DNA from: Pandoraea aquatica | GTDB taxonomy: Bacteria; Pseudomonadota; Gammaproteobacteria; Burkholderiales; Burkholderiaceae | Length of the DNA: 64,000 nt | Assembly (NCBI RefSeq): GCF_902459565.1 | Contig: NZ_CABPSN010000005.1 | Location: forward strand, 372,001 to 436,000 | Direction: 5' to 3' | In this document: positions 43,303 through 51,941 of the stretch, in pieces | Layout of the letters: each line of letters starts with the position of its first letter | Numbering within the stretch: the first letter of the stretch is position 1 | Program-made: the position numbers and the translations under genes | Notes under the pieces: model-generated | What the model was told of the DNA's origin: nothing | The model's database searches: none | The model's input: only the letters and a program-made list of their open reading frames with translations

Positions 43303-44712
43303 CTACTTCTGACGCAGCTGTTTGACGATCTCGGAATTCACGTCGCCCGCCTGCCCGCCGTAGGCCACGCGCAGGTAGTTGGTCAGCTCGGAGATCTGCG
43401 CATCGGTCAGACGTTTGTCGAAGCCCGGCATATCCTGCATCGCTTCCAGCCCCGGGAATTTCTGCGCTTCGACGCCATCGAGAATCGTGATGACGAGATT
43501 GCGCGGATCCTTCTGACGCACCGTCGAATTGCCCAGCATCGAGACCGCCACGTGCGGCTTGCCGGTGCCATCTGCCGCGTGGCATCCGGCGCACACCGCC
43601 AGGTACATATTGCGTCCCGCCATCAGCTTGCTCGTGTCGGCGTTCTCCGGCAGCGGCTTCGGTGCGGGTGGCGCGTCGCCGAGCAGGTACGTCGAGAGCG
43701 AACGCAGGTCGTCCGGCGTGAGGTACTGCGTGCTCAGATGCACGACCGGATACATCTCGCCGAACGCCGAGCCCTGCGGCGCAATGCCCGTGCCGAAGAA
43801 CGTTTGCAGGTCCTTCACCGTCCAGCCTCGTGCGGCCAGCGCCTCAGGCGTCAGATCGGGGGCGGCGATACGCGCGAGCGCAGCGCCGCCGAGCGGCTTC
43901 GCCTTGTCCAGTTGACCGAACGTGCCGCGCGGCGTGTGGCATTCCGCGCAGTGGCCCAGTGCGTTGGCGAGATAACGCCCGCGCAGCCAGTCCGCCGATT
44001 GGCCTTTCGACGCATCGGGCAGCGTGTCCTTGAGGAACATCCAGTCCCATGCGCGCATCGCCATGCGAACGTTGTACGGGAACGAAAGGTCGTGCTTGCG
44101 GTTGGGCACGGCGGCCGGTTTCACCGACATCAGGTAAGCGTAGATAGCGTCGCTGTCCGCGCGCGTCATCTGCCGGTAGGACGTGTAGGGCATGGCCGGG
44201 TACAACGCCTTGTCCGGCGCGATGCCGTCATGCAGCGCACGGTAGAACTCTTCGGCCGTCCAGCCGCCAATGCCGTTCGTCTTGTCCGGCGTGATGTTCG
44301 TGCCGTAGAACGTGCCGAACGGCGACTTGAGCGGCACGCCGCCGGCGAACGGCGCACCGTTCGCGCTCGTGTGACACGCCGCGCAGTCGGCCGCGCGCGT
44401 CAGGTACTTGCCGCGAGCGATCAGTTCGGACGACGCGTTCGGTGCAGCGCCGGATGTGGTTGGCGTGGCTGCGGCGGCCGGGGCCTTGGATGCCTGCGAT
44501 GGCGACGACGCTGCGGCAGGCGCGTCAGCCGCCATCGCGCTCGTCACAAGCGACGGCACCATCGACGTCTTCGGCTGCGGCGGCTGGCCGGGCTCGGGTG
44601 GCTTCGGCGTCGTGGCGTCGTTGCATGCGCTCACGAGCATCACGGCGGCGAGACACGCCACGCGAACGCTCCATCGGGTGACACGAGTCAGGTGCATGGC
44701 AGTTTGCTTCAT
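43303..44712 (-). CDS. Triheme cytochrome c subunit of a molybdenum hydroxylase
   Basis: A 469-residue exported protein with a lipoprotein-like start (LAAVMLVSACNDATTPK), so probably lipid-anchored, then an Ala/Pro-rich linker. It has three haem c sites: CAACHT, CAECHT and CAGCHA, each with a Met-containing distal loop as in alcohol dehydrogenase cytochrome subunits. It accepts electrons from the iron-sulfur subunit encoded just upstream and passes them to the respiratory chain. GAGGGG precedes the ATG; the gap to the upstream gene is ten bases. Confidence 0.88.
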   Translation of the reverse strand: MKQTAMHLTRVTRWSVRVACLAAVMLVSACNDATTPKPPEPGQPPQPKTSMVPSLVTSAMAADAPAAASSPSQASKAPAAAATPTTSGAAPNASSELIARGKYLTRAADCAACHTSANGAPFAGGVPLKSPFGTFYGTNITPDKTNGIGGWTAEEFYRALHDGIAPDKALYPAMPYTSYRQMTRADSDAIYAYLMSVKPAAVPNRKHDLSFPYNVRMAMRAWDWMFLKDTLPDASKGQSADWLRGRYLANALGHCAECHTPRGTFGQLDKAKPLGGAALARIAAPDLTPEALAARGWTVKDLQTFFGTGIAPQGSAFGEMYPVVHLSTQYLTPDDLRSLSTYLLGDAPPAPKPLPENADTSKLMAGRNMYLAVCAGCHAADGTGKPHVAVSMLGNSTVRQKDPRNLVITILDGVEAQKFPGLEAMQDMPGFDKRLTDAQISELTNYLRVAYGGQAGDVNSEIVKQLRQK

Positions 44713-44722
44713 TTCGCGCCCC

Positions 44723-45421
44723 TCACTTCGAGTCCTTGATACAACCGGGCGTCTTCAGCACGACATCGCGCACGGCCTCGTAATAGCGCACGTAGCCCGT
44801 GCACCGGCAGATCTGATCGTTCAGTCCTTCGGTAATCGCGGCTTCCAGATCGGCGCGCGCAATCGGGGTGCGCTTGAGTCGCTCGATCAGCACCGTTGCC
44901 GCGTTCACGAAGCCCGGCGTGCAGTAGCCGCACTGAAAGCTGAAATGATCGAGGAATGCTTGCTGGATGGGGGCGAGCGTGACCTTACCGTCGGCGTCGT
45001 GGGTCGCATGCCCTTCCACCGTACGCACGGTCTTGCCGTCGAAATAGTTCGCGCCGGTGATGCACGTGCGCACCGTCTCGCTGGTGCCGTCGGCGTGATC
45101 GACGATCACCACACAGGCGTGGCAGATGCCCTGACCACAGCCCAGACGCGAGCCGGTCAGGCCCAGCGTCTCGTGCAGGAAGTCAATCATCATGAGGCCG
45201 GCGGGCACGTCCATCGGGCCGTGCGACTCGCCGTTGACCTTGACCGTGACGGGCAGCGTCTCCCACGGCTTCTTGCCACTCGCGGGCGCAGGCGATGCCA
45301 CAGGGACAGCCGGTGCTGCGGCAGCGGCACTCGCCGCGCTGGCATCGTTCATCGGGGCTTGGGCACCTGCATCCGCGTTCGCATTCGACGCGGCCTGCGG
45401 TGCGCTACTCGTATCCGTCAT
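44723..45421 (-). CDS. [2Fe-2S] subunit of a molybdenum hydroxylase
   Basis: A 232-residue protein. Residues about 1-55 are an Ala/Pro/Ser-rich leader, unusual for this family. The rest has the plant-type [2Fe-2S] site (LGCGQGICHACVV with a further Cys in RTCITG) and the all-helical second site (CGYCTPGF and CRCTGY). It relays electrons from the molybdenum cofactor to the cytochrome. No own signal peptide; export bound to the Tat-targeted large subunit is the usual model. Its ATG overlaps the large-subunit stop by four bases. Confidence 0.9.
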   Translation of the reverse strand: MTDTSSAPQAASNANADAGAQAPMNDASAASAAAAAPAVPVASPAPASGKKPWETLPVTVKVNGESHGPMDVPAGLMMIDFLHETLGLTGSRLGCGQGICHACVVIVDHADGTSETVRTCITGANYFDGKTVRTVEGHATHDADGKVTLAPIQQAFLDHFSFQCGYCTPGFVNAATVLIERLKRTPIARADLEAAITEGLNDQICRCTGYVRYYEAVRDVVLKTPGCIKDSK

Positions 45422-48400
45422 GCCAGTACCTCCTGGATTTTCTCCGGTGTCACCGGCAACTCTGTAAATCGATGGCCGATCGCGTGCGCGAGGCCGTTCA
45501 CAATCGCACCCACCACAGGGATCATCACGACTTCGGCAATGCCCTTGGGCACGTCCGTCTCGGAGATCGGGGGCAGGACTTCACCTGTCTGCGTCCATAC
45601 GGCGACGTCCACCGCGCGCGGCAGGTGGTAGCGATTGAAGTTCCACGTGCCGTTACCGGGGCCGTCCTCATACAGCGGCAGGTACTCGTGCAAAGCATGG
45701 CCGATGCCCATCGCCAGACCGCCCTGCAATTGGCCTGACACGAGTTGCGGCGAGATCTGATTGCCGCACTCCATGACGGAGTGGTGTGTGAGCAATTCGA
45801 CCTTGCCCGACGCTTCATGCACGGACAATTCGACGAGTGTGCCCACGGCGCTGTAATACGTGACGGCCGCGTTGTTTCGCTGCACCGGCGGGTAATACAC
45901 ACGCTTGCGGTCCATCGTGCGATAGCCGGTCGCGGGCGTGGGGGCGGCCACTTGCTGACCCGCTGCGGCGTTCGGCTGCGGTGCCCCCTTCGCTGATGCG
46001 GACTTCGCTGGCGCGTTTCCGTTTTGATGCGCACTGCGATGTGCGCCCTTGGCAGCCGGTGTCTGTGCAGCAGGTGCTTGCGCGGCAGCGGCCGACGGGT
46101 TGGCTCCGCCCTTGCCGAAGCGCAACGCGATGCCGTCGACCGGCAGACGCTGCGTCACACCGTCGCCCAGATCCCAGTCCGCTTCGGCCCATTGCCAGCG
46201 GTTGAAGACGTGCACCGTCGCGCCCGTCACGAAGCCCTGCTCGTAGGCCGTCTTCGCCAGCATGCCGAACGGCAACGCTTCGAGTCCGGCGGCCGAGAGC
46301 TTGCCGTCGACCCAGCGGGCATCTTCCGCACGCACGACGAGCGGCGCGGCCTGCCCGCCGCCCAGCCCGCGACGCCAGATCGACAGCGCCGCCGGCCACA
46401 GCCCTTGCAGGAACAGCAGGCGCGCCGCTTCACGCGTGCTGTGCGTGAAATAGAACGCGGAGTTCGTCGCGCTCGACGGCGACGCGTACCCCGGCGACCA
46501 GCGCGGATTGGCGGCGAGTTTGTCCTGATCGACCTGCGACATCAGATACGGATCGCCGCTAGTCACCACCGGCAATTCGGGCCAGTCGGTGATGGCGATG
46601 TGCACGTCGGTGGCCGGCATGCCGAGCCATTTCGCCACGGCCACGGCTTGCGACGTCGACGTGCCCGTGCCGATTTCCGCCGCCGTGTGGTGCAGCGAAA
46701 TCTTGCCGGTTTCGTCGAATTCCACGCGTGCGAACGACGTCTCCGCGCCCGTGCCGAAGTCCTTCTGCACACAAGCGAAGCCCACGCCGTAGCGATGCCC
46801 CGGATGCGCCGCTTCGTACTCGGCCTTTTTCTTGTCGCGCTGCGTCCACAACGGATGCGCCTTCGCGCGGGCGAGCACTTCGTCCACGCGCACGGCCCCC
46901 GCAGGAATCGCACCCTGCGTGTTCTTCATGCCCGAGCGCAACGCGTTCTTGAGACGGAAGTCGATGGGGTCGACACCCAGTTGCGCCGCCATCTCGTCGA
47001 TCATCATTTCGGTCGCGGCCATCGACTGCAACGTGCCGTAGCCACGCGCCGACCCCGCATCGATAGCGCGCGACGCAATCGCCACGCTTGCCAGATCGCT
47101 CTGCGGGAAGTAGTAGATGGACTGGGCTGCGGTTGCGCCCACCATTGCCACGGACGGCGAGAAGTTCATACGTCCGCCGCCGTTGCACTCCATATCCGCC
47201 GTGAACGCTTGCAACATGCCGCTCTCTTTGTCGACGCCGATGCGGTAGCGCATCGTGAAGGCGTGACGCTTGAGCGACGTCTGGAACTGCTCGTAGCGAT
47301 CGTTGGCGAGCCGCACCGGCAGGCCATCGCCGTACAGCGCAGCGGCCAGCCCGTAGAACGGCATGTTGTAGTGGTCCTTCGAGCCGTAGCCCACCGTGTA
47401 GCACGGGTAGACGATCAGTCGCTTGACCGGGAAGTGCCCCTTCGCGGCCATCGCTGCCGCGTTCTCGGCAACTTCGGACGGCGACTGCGTGGGCACCACC
47501 ATATGCAGCGTTTGCGTCGCGGCGTCGTACCAGCAGTTGGCGTTATCGGGTTCGAGCGCCGCCGTGTCGACGGACTGCGTGCGGTACTCGCGCGACATCA
47601 CCAGCCAGTTCGACGGCGGATGCGCCAGCGATTCGCCAATCTTCCCGGCGTACGCCATGCCCTGCTCGTCGAGCTTGCCGTGATCATTGCCGTCGGGCCA
47701 TACCGGCAGGTGCTTGCGCATCATGCTCGGGAAGATCGGGGCGTCCTTGAGACTGGAGTAGACGTCGTCGTCATACGCCGTCTTGCCGCCCACGCGCACG
47801 TAACGGAAGCTGCCCCACGGGTCGCGCTCCAGCGGCCCCGTGACGTCGCCGTAGCGAATGATTTCGTCGTGGAACTTGAGCTTGTCTTTAGCGAAGCGAA
47901 AACGCGCGAAGTCGCGATAGATCAGGATGGCAACCGCGTGACCGAGATACGCCGGCGTCTTGCCGGCGGGCAGCAACATGTCGTCGCCGTAGAACTCGGG
48001 GAACGCGACGCCGTCGCGCGCGAGATCGTCGGCCGTCACCACACGATCGGGTTGCAGACCGTCGTCCAGACGCGAGAGATCGAAGCCGAGATACGGACGG
48101 TCGGCGAGCGTCGTGCGTAGCACGAACGCATGCGCCTGCTGCGCGGGCCAGCCCGGCATGTCGCGCGCGCGGACGTCGCGCGCAAAGATCTTGCTGCCGG
48201 TGACTTTGGCCGTGCCGTCGATACGGAATTTGGCTTGTCCCTTCGCAGCGTCCCACGCGACCGGCGTGAGGTTCTTGTCTTCGAAGAGCGCGGCGAACGC
48301 GCGACTTCCCATCGGCGCGATGTACACGGAAATGCCCGCGACGACCGACGCCTTGAGAAAGCCGCGACGCGTCATCGCGAAGCCAGCAGAGGCTTCGGGA

Positions 48401-48507
48401 TTGGCGGAATTCGGGAGTGTTTGGGGTGTTGCGGAGGCAGCGTCATGACGAGCGTCATCGCTCGACACAGCCACTGGTGGACAGTGTTTTCTTGGCAGGC
48501 GCGGCAT
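45418..48507 (-). CDS. Molybdopterin-binding large subunit, xanthine dehydrogenase family (aldehyde or N-heterocycle hydroxylase)
   Basis: About 1029 residues from ATG 48507; the frame is open to 48594. A twin-arginine signal (TRRGFLKASVVAGISVYIAP) sits after a 44-residue leader. Family features include the aldehyde oxidase/xanthine dehydrogenase small domain (GTAKVTGSKIFARDV), DAGSARGYGTLQSMA and EIGTGTSTSQAVAVA in the Mo-binding domain, and GIAEVVMIPVVGAI near the C-terminus, where the Glu is in the catalytic place. An Ala/Pro/Lys-rich insert of about 55 residues lies near residue 800. It resembles isoquinoline-1-oxidoreductase, nicotinate hydroxylase and membrane aldehyde dehydrogenase large subunits. 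There is no FAD subunit, so the cytochrome c is the electron acceptor. Confidence 0.88.
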   Translation of the reverse strand: MPRLPRKHCPPVAVSSDDARHDAASATPQTLPNSANPEASAGFAMTRRGFLKASVVAGISVYIAPMGSRAFAALFEDKNLTPVAWDAAKGQAKFRIDGTAKVTGSKIFARDVRARDMPGWPAQQAHAFVLRTTLADRPYLGFDLSRLDDGLQPDRVVTADDLARDGVAFPEFYGDDMLLPAGKTPAYLGHAVAILIYRDFARFRFAKDKLKFHDEIIRYGDVTGPLERDPWGSFRYVRVGGKTAYDDDVYSSLKDAPIFPSMMRKHLPVWPDGNDHGKLDEQGMAYAGKIGESLAHPPSNWLVMSREYRTQSVDTAALEPDNANCWYDAATQTLHMVVPTQSPSEVAENAAAMAAKGHFPVKRLIVYPCYTVGYGSKDHYNMPFYGLAAALYGDGLPVRLANDRYEQFQTSLKRHAFTMRYRIGVDKESGMLQAFTADMECNGGGRMNFSPSVAMVGATAAQSIYYFPQSDLASVAIASRAIDAGSARGYGTLQSMAATEMMIDEMAAQLGVDPIDFRLKNALRSGMKNTQGAIPAGAVRVDEVLARAKAHPLWTQRDKKKAEYEAAHPGHRYGVGFACVQKDFGTGAETSFARVEFDETGKISLHHTAAEIGTGTSTSQAVAVAKWLGMPATDVHIAITDWPELPVVTSGDPYLMSQVDQDKLAANPRWSPGYASPSSATNSAFYFTHSTREAARLLFLQGLWPAALSIWRRGLGGGQAAPLVVRAEDARWVDGKLSAAGLEALPFGMLAKTAYEQGFVTGATVHVFNRWQWAEADWDLGDGVTQRLPVDGIALRFGKGGANPSAAAAQAPAAQTPAAKGAHRSAHQNGNAPAKSASAKGAPQPNAAAGQQVAAPTPATGYRTMDRKRVYYPPVQRNNAAVTYYSAVGTLVELSVHEASGKVELLTHHSVMECGNQISPQLVSGQLQGGLAMGIGHALHEYLPLYEDGPGNGTWNFNRYHLPRAVDVAVWTQTGEVLPPISETDVPKGIAEVVMIPVVGAIVNGLAHAIGHRFTELPVTPEKIQEVLA

Positions 48508-49001
48508 ATGCGTTCCGTCCGTCTTGTTTTGGGGGGACGTGCCACGATCACGAAAGCGACCCTGCAACTCCCGAACGACAAAACGGCACTGCAACGATTC
48601 ACGCGGTCACGACGGAAAACACAACGCCGCTGCACAACTTCGCTGACCCACGATACATGTTCACAATGCGTGACATTCGCGTGCCGTGATGTGCTCGTGA
48701 AGTTCTATAAGAACACGCTTCATGAGTGACACCGGACGTTTCAAGGCTACACGCCACCCCTGAGATTGACAAGATTGGACATGACGCACTGCGTGAGAAC
48801 GCGCGTGCCGTGCGACGCATGGCGCACCGTGCGACGGGCGCGTGCGGGCGATATTTGCTTCGCGTGATGTTGCCTATACCCAATGAGAAATGCCGCTATA
48901 TCCGACAGGACACAGCGGCATTGCATCGATGGTGCAGTGCAAGTTTTTTTATGCTGCACGCGAGCGGTCGTTGCGATGGCCGCCGACACACGCACGAGGC
49001 A
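48508..49001. other. Non-coding gap with two hairpin-forming segments
   Basis: No convincing gene. It holds the promoter region of the molybdenum hydroxylase operon and, further right, a repeat AATGCCGCT/AGCGGCATT (48889-48922, 16-base loop) and then GTGCAG/CTGCAC (48932-48959) enclosing a run of seven T (48944-48950). This could end the convergent transcript or be part of a small RNA. Confidence 0.35.
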
Positions 49002-49532
49002 TCACACGATGCGCAATTCCATGCACGTCAGATCGAGCCAGCGTCCGAACTTCGTGCCCACTTCGCTGAATGTGCCGACCATCCGAAAGCCGAGCTTCTC
49101 GTGAAGACGAATCGACGGCGCGTTCTGCGCTTCGATGGCCGCAATCATCACGTGGACGTCGAGGGCACGGGCGCGCTCGATCAGTGCGCGCATGAGCGCC
49201 TCGCCGATGCCGCCGCCGCGCGCGTTCTTGTCGATATAGATCGAATGCTCGACGGTGTGACGGTAGCCGTCGAACGCGCGCCAGTCGCCGAACGATGCGT
49301 AGCCGACCGTTTTGCCGTCACGCTCGGCGACGATCACCGGATACCCGCGCTTCAGCCGCGCGGCCAGCCACTCGCGACGATTGTCCAGATCCACCAGGAT
49401 CTCGTTCCAGATGGCCGTCGTGTGCTCTACGGCATCGTTGTAAATGTCGCGGATCACGGGAAGATCGCCATCGAGGGCGTCGCGAATCGTGAGTGGCGTG
49501 AGCGAGGTCGGCGCAGTAGTCGGGGAAGTCAT
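49002..49532 (-). CDS. GNAT acetyltransferase, phosphinothricin-acetyltransferase-like
   Basis: A 176-residue GNAT enzyme. It reads IRDALDGDLPVIRDIYNDAV, YASFGDWRAFDGYRHTVEHS and the acetyl-CoA loop DKNARGGGIGEALMRALIERA; the pattern with FxxxxGYRHTVEHSIYI is that of the PAT/Bar and YncA group, which acetylates amino-group toxins or methionine sulfone-like compounds. It is divergent from the XRE-cupin regulator and shares its operator region. Confidence 0.88.
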   Translation of the reverse strand: MTSPTTAPTSLTPLTIRDALDGDLPVIRDIYNDAVEHTTAIWNEILVDLDNRREWLAARLKRGYPVIVAERDGKTVGYASFGDWRAFDGYRHTVEHSIYIDKNARGGGIGEALMRALIERARALDVHVMIAAIEAQNAPSIRLHEKLGFRMVGTFSEVGTKFGRWLDLTCMELRIV

Positions 49533-49580
49533 GTCAGTGGTCCTGCAAGCAAGGGAGACAACGCATCAAGTGATATCCAT

Positions 49581-49606
49581 TTTACTAGAAATTAATTTCC
49601 AGTAAA
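49581..49606. promoter_or_regulatory. Near-perfect 26-base palindromic operator
   Basis: TTTACT-A-GAAA-TTAA-TTTC-C-AGTAAA: only one base pair departs from full symmetry. It ends ten bases before the XRE-cupin start, in the AT-rich gap shared with the divergent acetyltransferase gene. It is the likely autoregulatory site controlling both directions. Confidence 0.65.
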
Positions 49607-49615
49607 CTGGACGCC

Positions 49616-50206
49616 ATGGATATCAACGAACGCATTGCCCGTCGCGTGCGCGACCTGCGCAGCGAGCGCGGCTATTCCCTCGACACACTGGCCGAGCGCA
49701 GTGGCGTGAGCCGCTCAAGCATCTCGCTCATCGAGCGCGCGCAAACGAGCCCGACCGCCAATGTGCTGGACAAGCTCGCGACCGCGCTCGACGTCACGCT
49801 GGCATCGCTCTTCGACGAGCAGTCGCGGGACGACGCACCGCCCTCGCCGCTCGCCCGTCATGCGGATCAGCCGGTGTGGACCGACCCGGATTCAGGCTAT
49901 GTGAGACGCAACCTGTCACCCGCGCAACCGTCGCCGCTCCAATTCGTGGAGGTACAGTTCCCGCCCGGCGAGCGCGTTGCCTACGATACCGGCGCGTGGG
50001 ACAACGAAGTCTGGCAACAGATCTGGGTCGTCGACGGCAGCATCGAAATCACGCTCGGCGACACCACATGGCGACTCGACACCGGCGATTGCCTCGCGAT
50101 GCGCCTCGATCAACCCATCGGCTTTCACAATCCTACGTCGGCCACCGCCCGCTATCTCGTCGGGCTCGTGACGCTGCCGTTCGTCGCTCCCCGGAGAACG
50201 CCCTGA
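49616..50206 (+). CDS. XRE-family regulator with C-terminal cupin domain
   Basis: A 196-residue regulator: helix-turn-helix (residues 4-60, LRSERGYSLDTLAERSGVSRSS) and a small cupin barrel (about 115-190, VVDGSIEITLGDTTWRLDTGDC) that senses a ligand. It fits the class of repressors of amine or polyamine metabolism and of acetyltransferases. The next gene starts inside its stop (TGATG), so the two are co-translated. Confidence 0.9.
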   Translation: MDINERIARRVRDLRSERGYSLDTLAERSGVSRSSISLIERAQTSPTANVLDKLATALDVTLASLFDEQSRDDAPPSPLARHADQPVWTDPDSGYVRRNLSPAQPSPLQFVEVQFPPGERVAYDTGAWDNEVWQQIWVVDGSIEITLGDTTWRLDTGDCLAMRLDQPIGFHNPTSATARYLVGLVTLPFVAPRRTP

Positions 50207-50778
50207 TGTCCAACGACGCTGCCCGTTCCACCCTTTCCACCAATATCGTCCTTGAACAACTCGATGGCGATCAGGCGCTGGCCGCCGTCGATGCGCTGGC
50301 CGATGTGCTGATCGATTGCGTCGAAGGCGGCGCGTCGGTGAGCTTCATGCTGCCGCTCACGCGTGAGCGCGCCACGGCGTTCTGGCGCAAGGTGGCAGCA
50401 AGCGTCGGGCGCGGAGAGCGGGTCTTACTCGTGGCGCGTCATCAAGCGCCAGGTGCACCAGGGGACGGCGCTATCGTGGGCACCGTGCAACTGGTCCTCG
50501 ACCTGCCTGAGAATCAGCCGCATCGCGCCGACGTCGCCAAGATGCTCGTGCACCGTTCGGCACGGCGTCAGGGGGTCGCGGCGCAACTGATGGCAGCGCT
50601 GGACGACGTCGCACGTGCTTTTGAGCGCCACGTACTGGTGCTCGACACCGTCACAGGTGGCGACGCCGAGCGTCTCTACCAGCGCAGCGGCTGGCAACGC
50701 GCGGGCGACGTACCGAAGTTTGCCCTCATGCCGGACGGCGGCTTCTGCGCGACAACGTTCTATTACAAGCACCTCTGA
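50206..50778 (+). CDS. GNAT acetyltransferase
   Basis: Start ATG 50206, sharing one base with the XRE-cupin stop; the open frame upstream is a shadow. The 190-residue product has the GNAT beta4-alpha3 block VAKMLVHRSARRQGVAAQLMAAL and a conserved ERLYQRSGWQ. It acetylates an amine, possibly the ligand seen by the regulator. With the divergent enzyme at 49002 this gives two acetyltransferases under one regulator. Confidence 0.88.
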   Translation: MSNDAARSTLSTNIVLEQLDGDQALAAVDALADVLIDCVEGGASVSFMLPLTRERATAFWRKVAASVGRGERVLLVARHQAPGAPGDGAIVGTVQLVLDLPENQPHRADVAKMLVHRSARRQGVAAQLMAALDDVARAFERHVLVLDTVTGGDAERLYQRSGWQRAGDVPKFALMPDGGFCATTFYYKHL

Positions 50779-50801
50779 CGTCGCCGCGCTGCGCGCTTCG
50801 A

Positions 50802-51941
50802 TCAGTGCAGCGCCGCCAGCCCGGCGAGCAGCGCCTTGTGGAACGCTTCCGGGTCTTGCATCTGCGGGGCGTGCCCCAGATCGGGGAATTCGACGAGTGT
50901 GGAACCGGGAATGCGGGCGTGCGTCGTTTTGGCCAGTTCGGCGTAGTGCCCGATGCGTGCCTGCACCTCCGGCGGCGAGAAATCCTTGCCGATGGCGGTG
51001 GTGTCCTTGTCGCCGATCATCAGCAACGTCGGCACGCGAATCTGTCCGAGTTCGTACACGACCGGCTGCGTATAGATCATGTCGTAGAGCAACGCCGAAT
51101 TCCACGCGACGATGCGCTTGCCCGGGCCGCGATACATGCCCGCAAGCATCTGCACCCACGGCTCGTAGCGCTCGCTCCACTGTCCGGCGTAGTACGTCGA
51201 TTGTTCATAGCGACGGATGCCCGGCGCGCTCGTGCGCAGCTCGCGATCGAACCACTCGTCCACGGTCTTCGACGGCACGCCCAGCGCTTTCCAGTCTTCC
51301 AGACCGATCGGATTGACGAGCACCAGTTGCTGCGTCTCGTCCGGATACATCAGCGCGTAGCGCGCCGCCAGCATGCCGCCTGTGGAATGGCCGACGATGG
51401 TCGCCGACTTGATGCCCAGCGACGCGAGCAACGCATGCGTATTGTTCGCCAGTTGCTGGAAGCTGTACTGATACTGCGCGGGCTTGCTCGATTTGCAGAA
51501 GCCGATCTGATCCGGCGCGATGACGCGGTAGCCTGCACCGGACAGCGTGTCGATCGTCTCGCGCCAGGTGGCCGCACAGAAATTCTTGCCATGCAGCAGC
51601 ACGACGGTCCGGCCATTCGGCTGCGACGGCTTCACGTCGAGATAGACCATGTGCAGCGGCGTGCGCTGCGACGTGAAGTCGAAGCGATTGACCGGATACG
51701 GATAGTCGAAGCCCTGCAACTCCGGACCATAGGCGGGGCCGGCGTTACTGTCGGGACTTGCCGCGACATTCATCGGACCATTCGCCAGGGTCGCGCTGGC
51801 CGGAAGCGCGGGCGCGGCACTTGCCGCACTCGCCCCACTCATGGCAACGAGCGAAGTGAGGCCGACAAACGCACCGGCGCGAAGGGTCGCAACGGCGTGT
51901 CGTGACAGACGGTTCAGGCACTGGGGGAACGATGAGGGCAT
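50802..51941 (-). CDS. Exported alpha/beta-fold hydrolase
   Basis: I start at ATG 51941 (MPSSFPQCLNRLSRHAVATL) because the following segment (GAFVGLTSLVAMSGASAASA) is a signal peptide; an ATG at 52004 is also in frame. The 379-residue product has the oxyanion loop LLHGKNFCAATW, nucleophile GHSTGG, an Asp in IGDKDTTAIG and a His in LGHAPQ. Periplasmic hydrolase or haloalkane-dehalogenase-like esterase; substrate unknown. It is convergent with the acetyltransferase gene (23-base gap). Confidence 0.82.
   Translation of the reverse strand: MPSSFPQCLNRLSRHAVATLRAGAFVGLTSLVAMSGASAASAAPALPASATLANGPMNVAASPDSNAGPAYGPELQGFDYPYPVNRFDFTSQRTPLHMVYLDVKPSQPNGRTVVLLHGKNFCAATWRETIDTLSGAGYRVIAPDQIGFCKSSKPAQYQYSFQQLANNTHALLASLGIKSATIVGHSTGGMLAARYALMYPDETQQLVLVNPIGLEDWKALGVPSKTVDEWFDRELRTSAPGIRRYEQSTYYAGQWSERYEPWVQMLAGMYRGPGKRIVAWNSALLYDMIYTQPVVYELGQIRVPTLLMIGDKDTTAIGKDFSPPEVQARIGHYAELAKTTHARIPGSTLVEFPDLGHAPQMQDPEAFHKALLAGLAALH

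Noticed and set aside
46024-48120. A 698-residue open frame on the plus strand
   Set aside because: Antisense to the molybdenum hydroxylase large subunit. Its composition is typical of GC-rich shadow frames.
43303-48507. Nicotinate hydroxylase as part of the trigonelline-like pathway
   Set aside because: The known trigonelline route opens the ring directly and does not pass through nicotinate, and the two loci are more than 33 kb apart.
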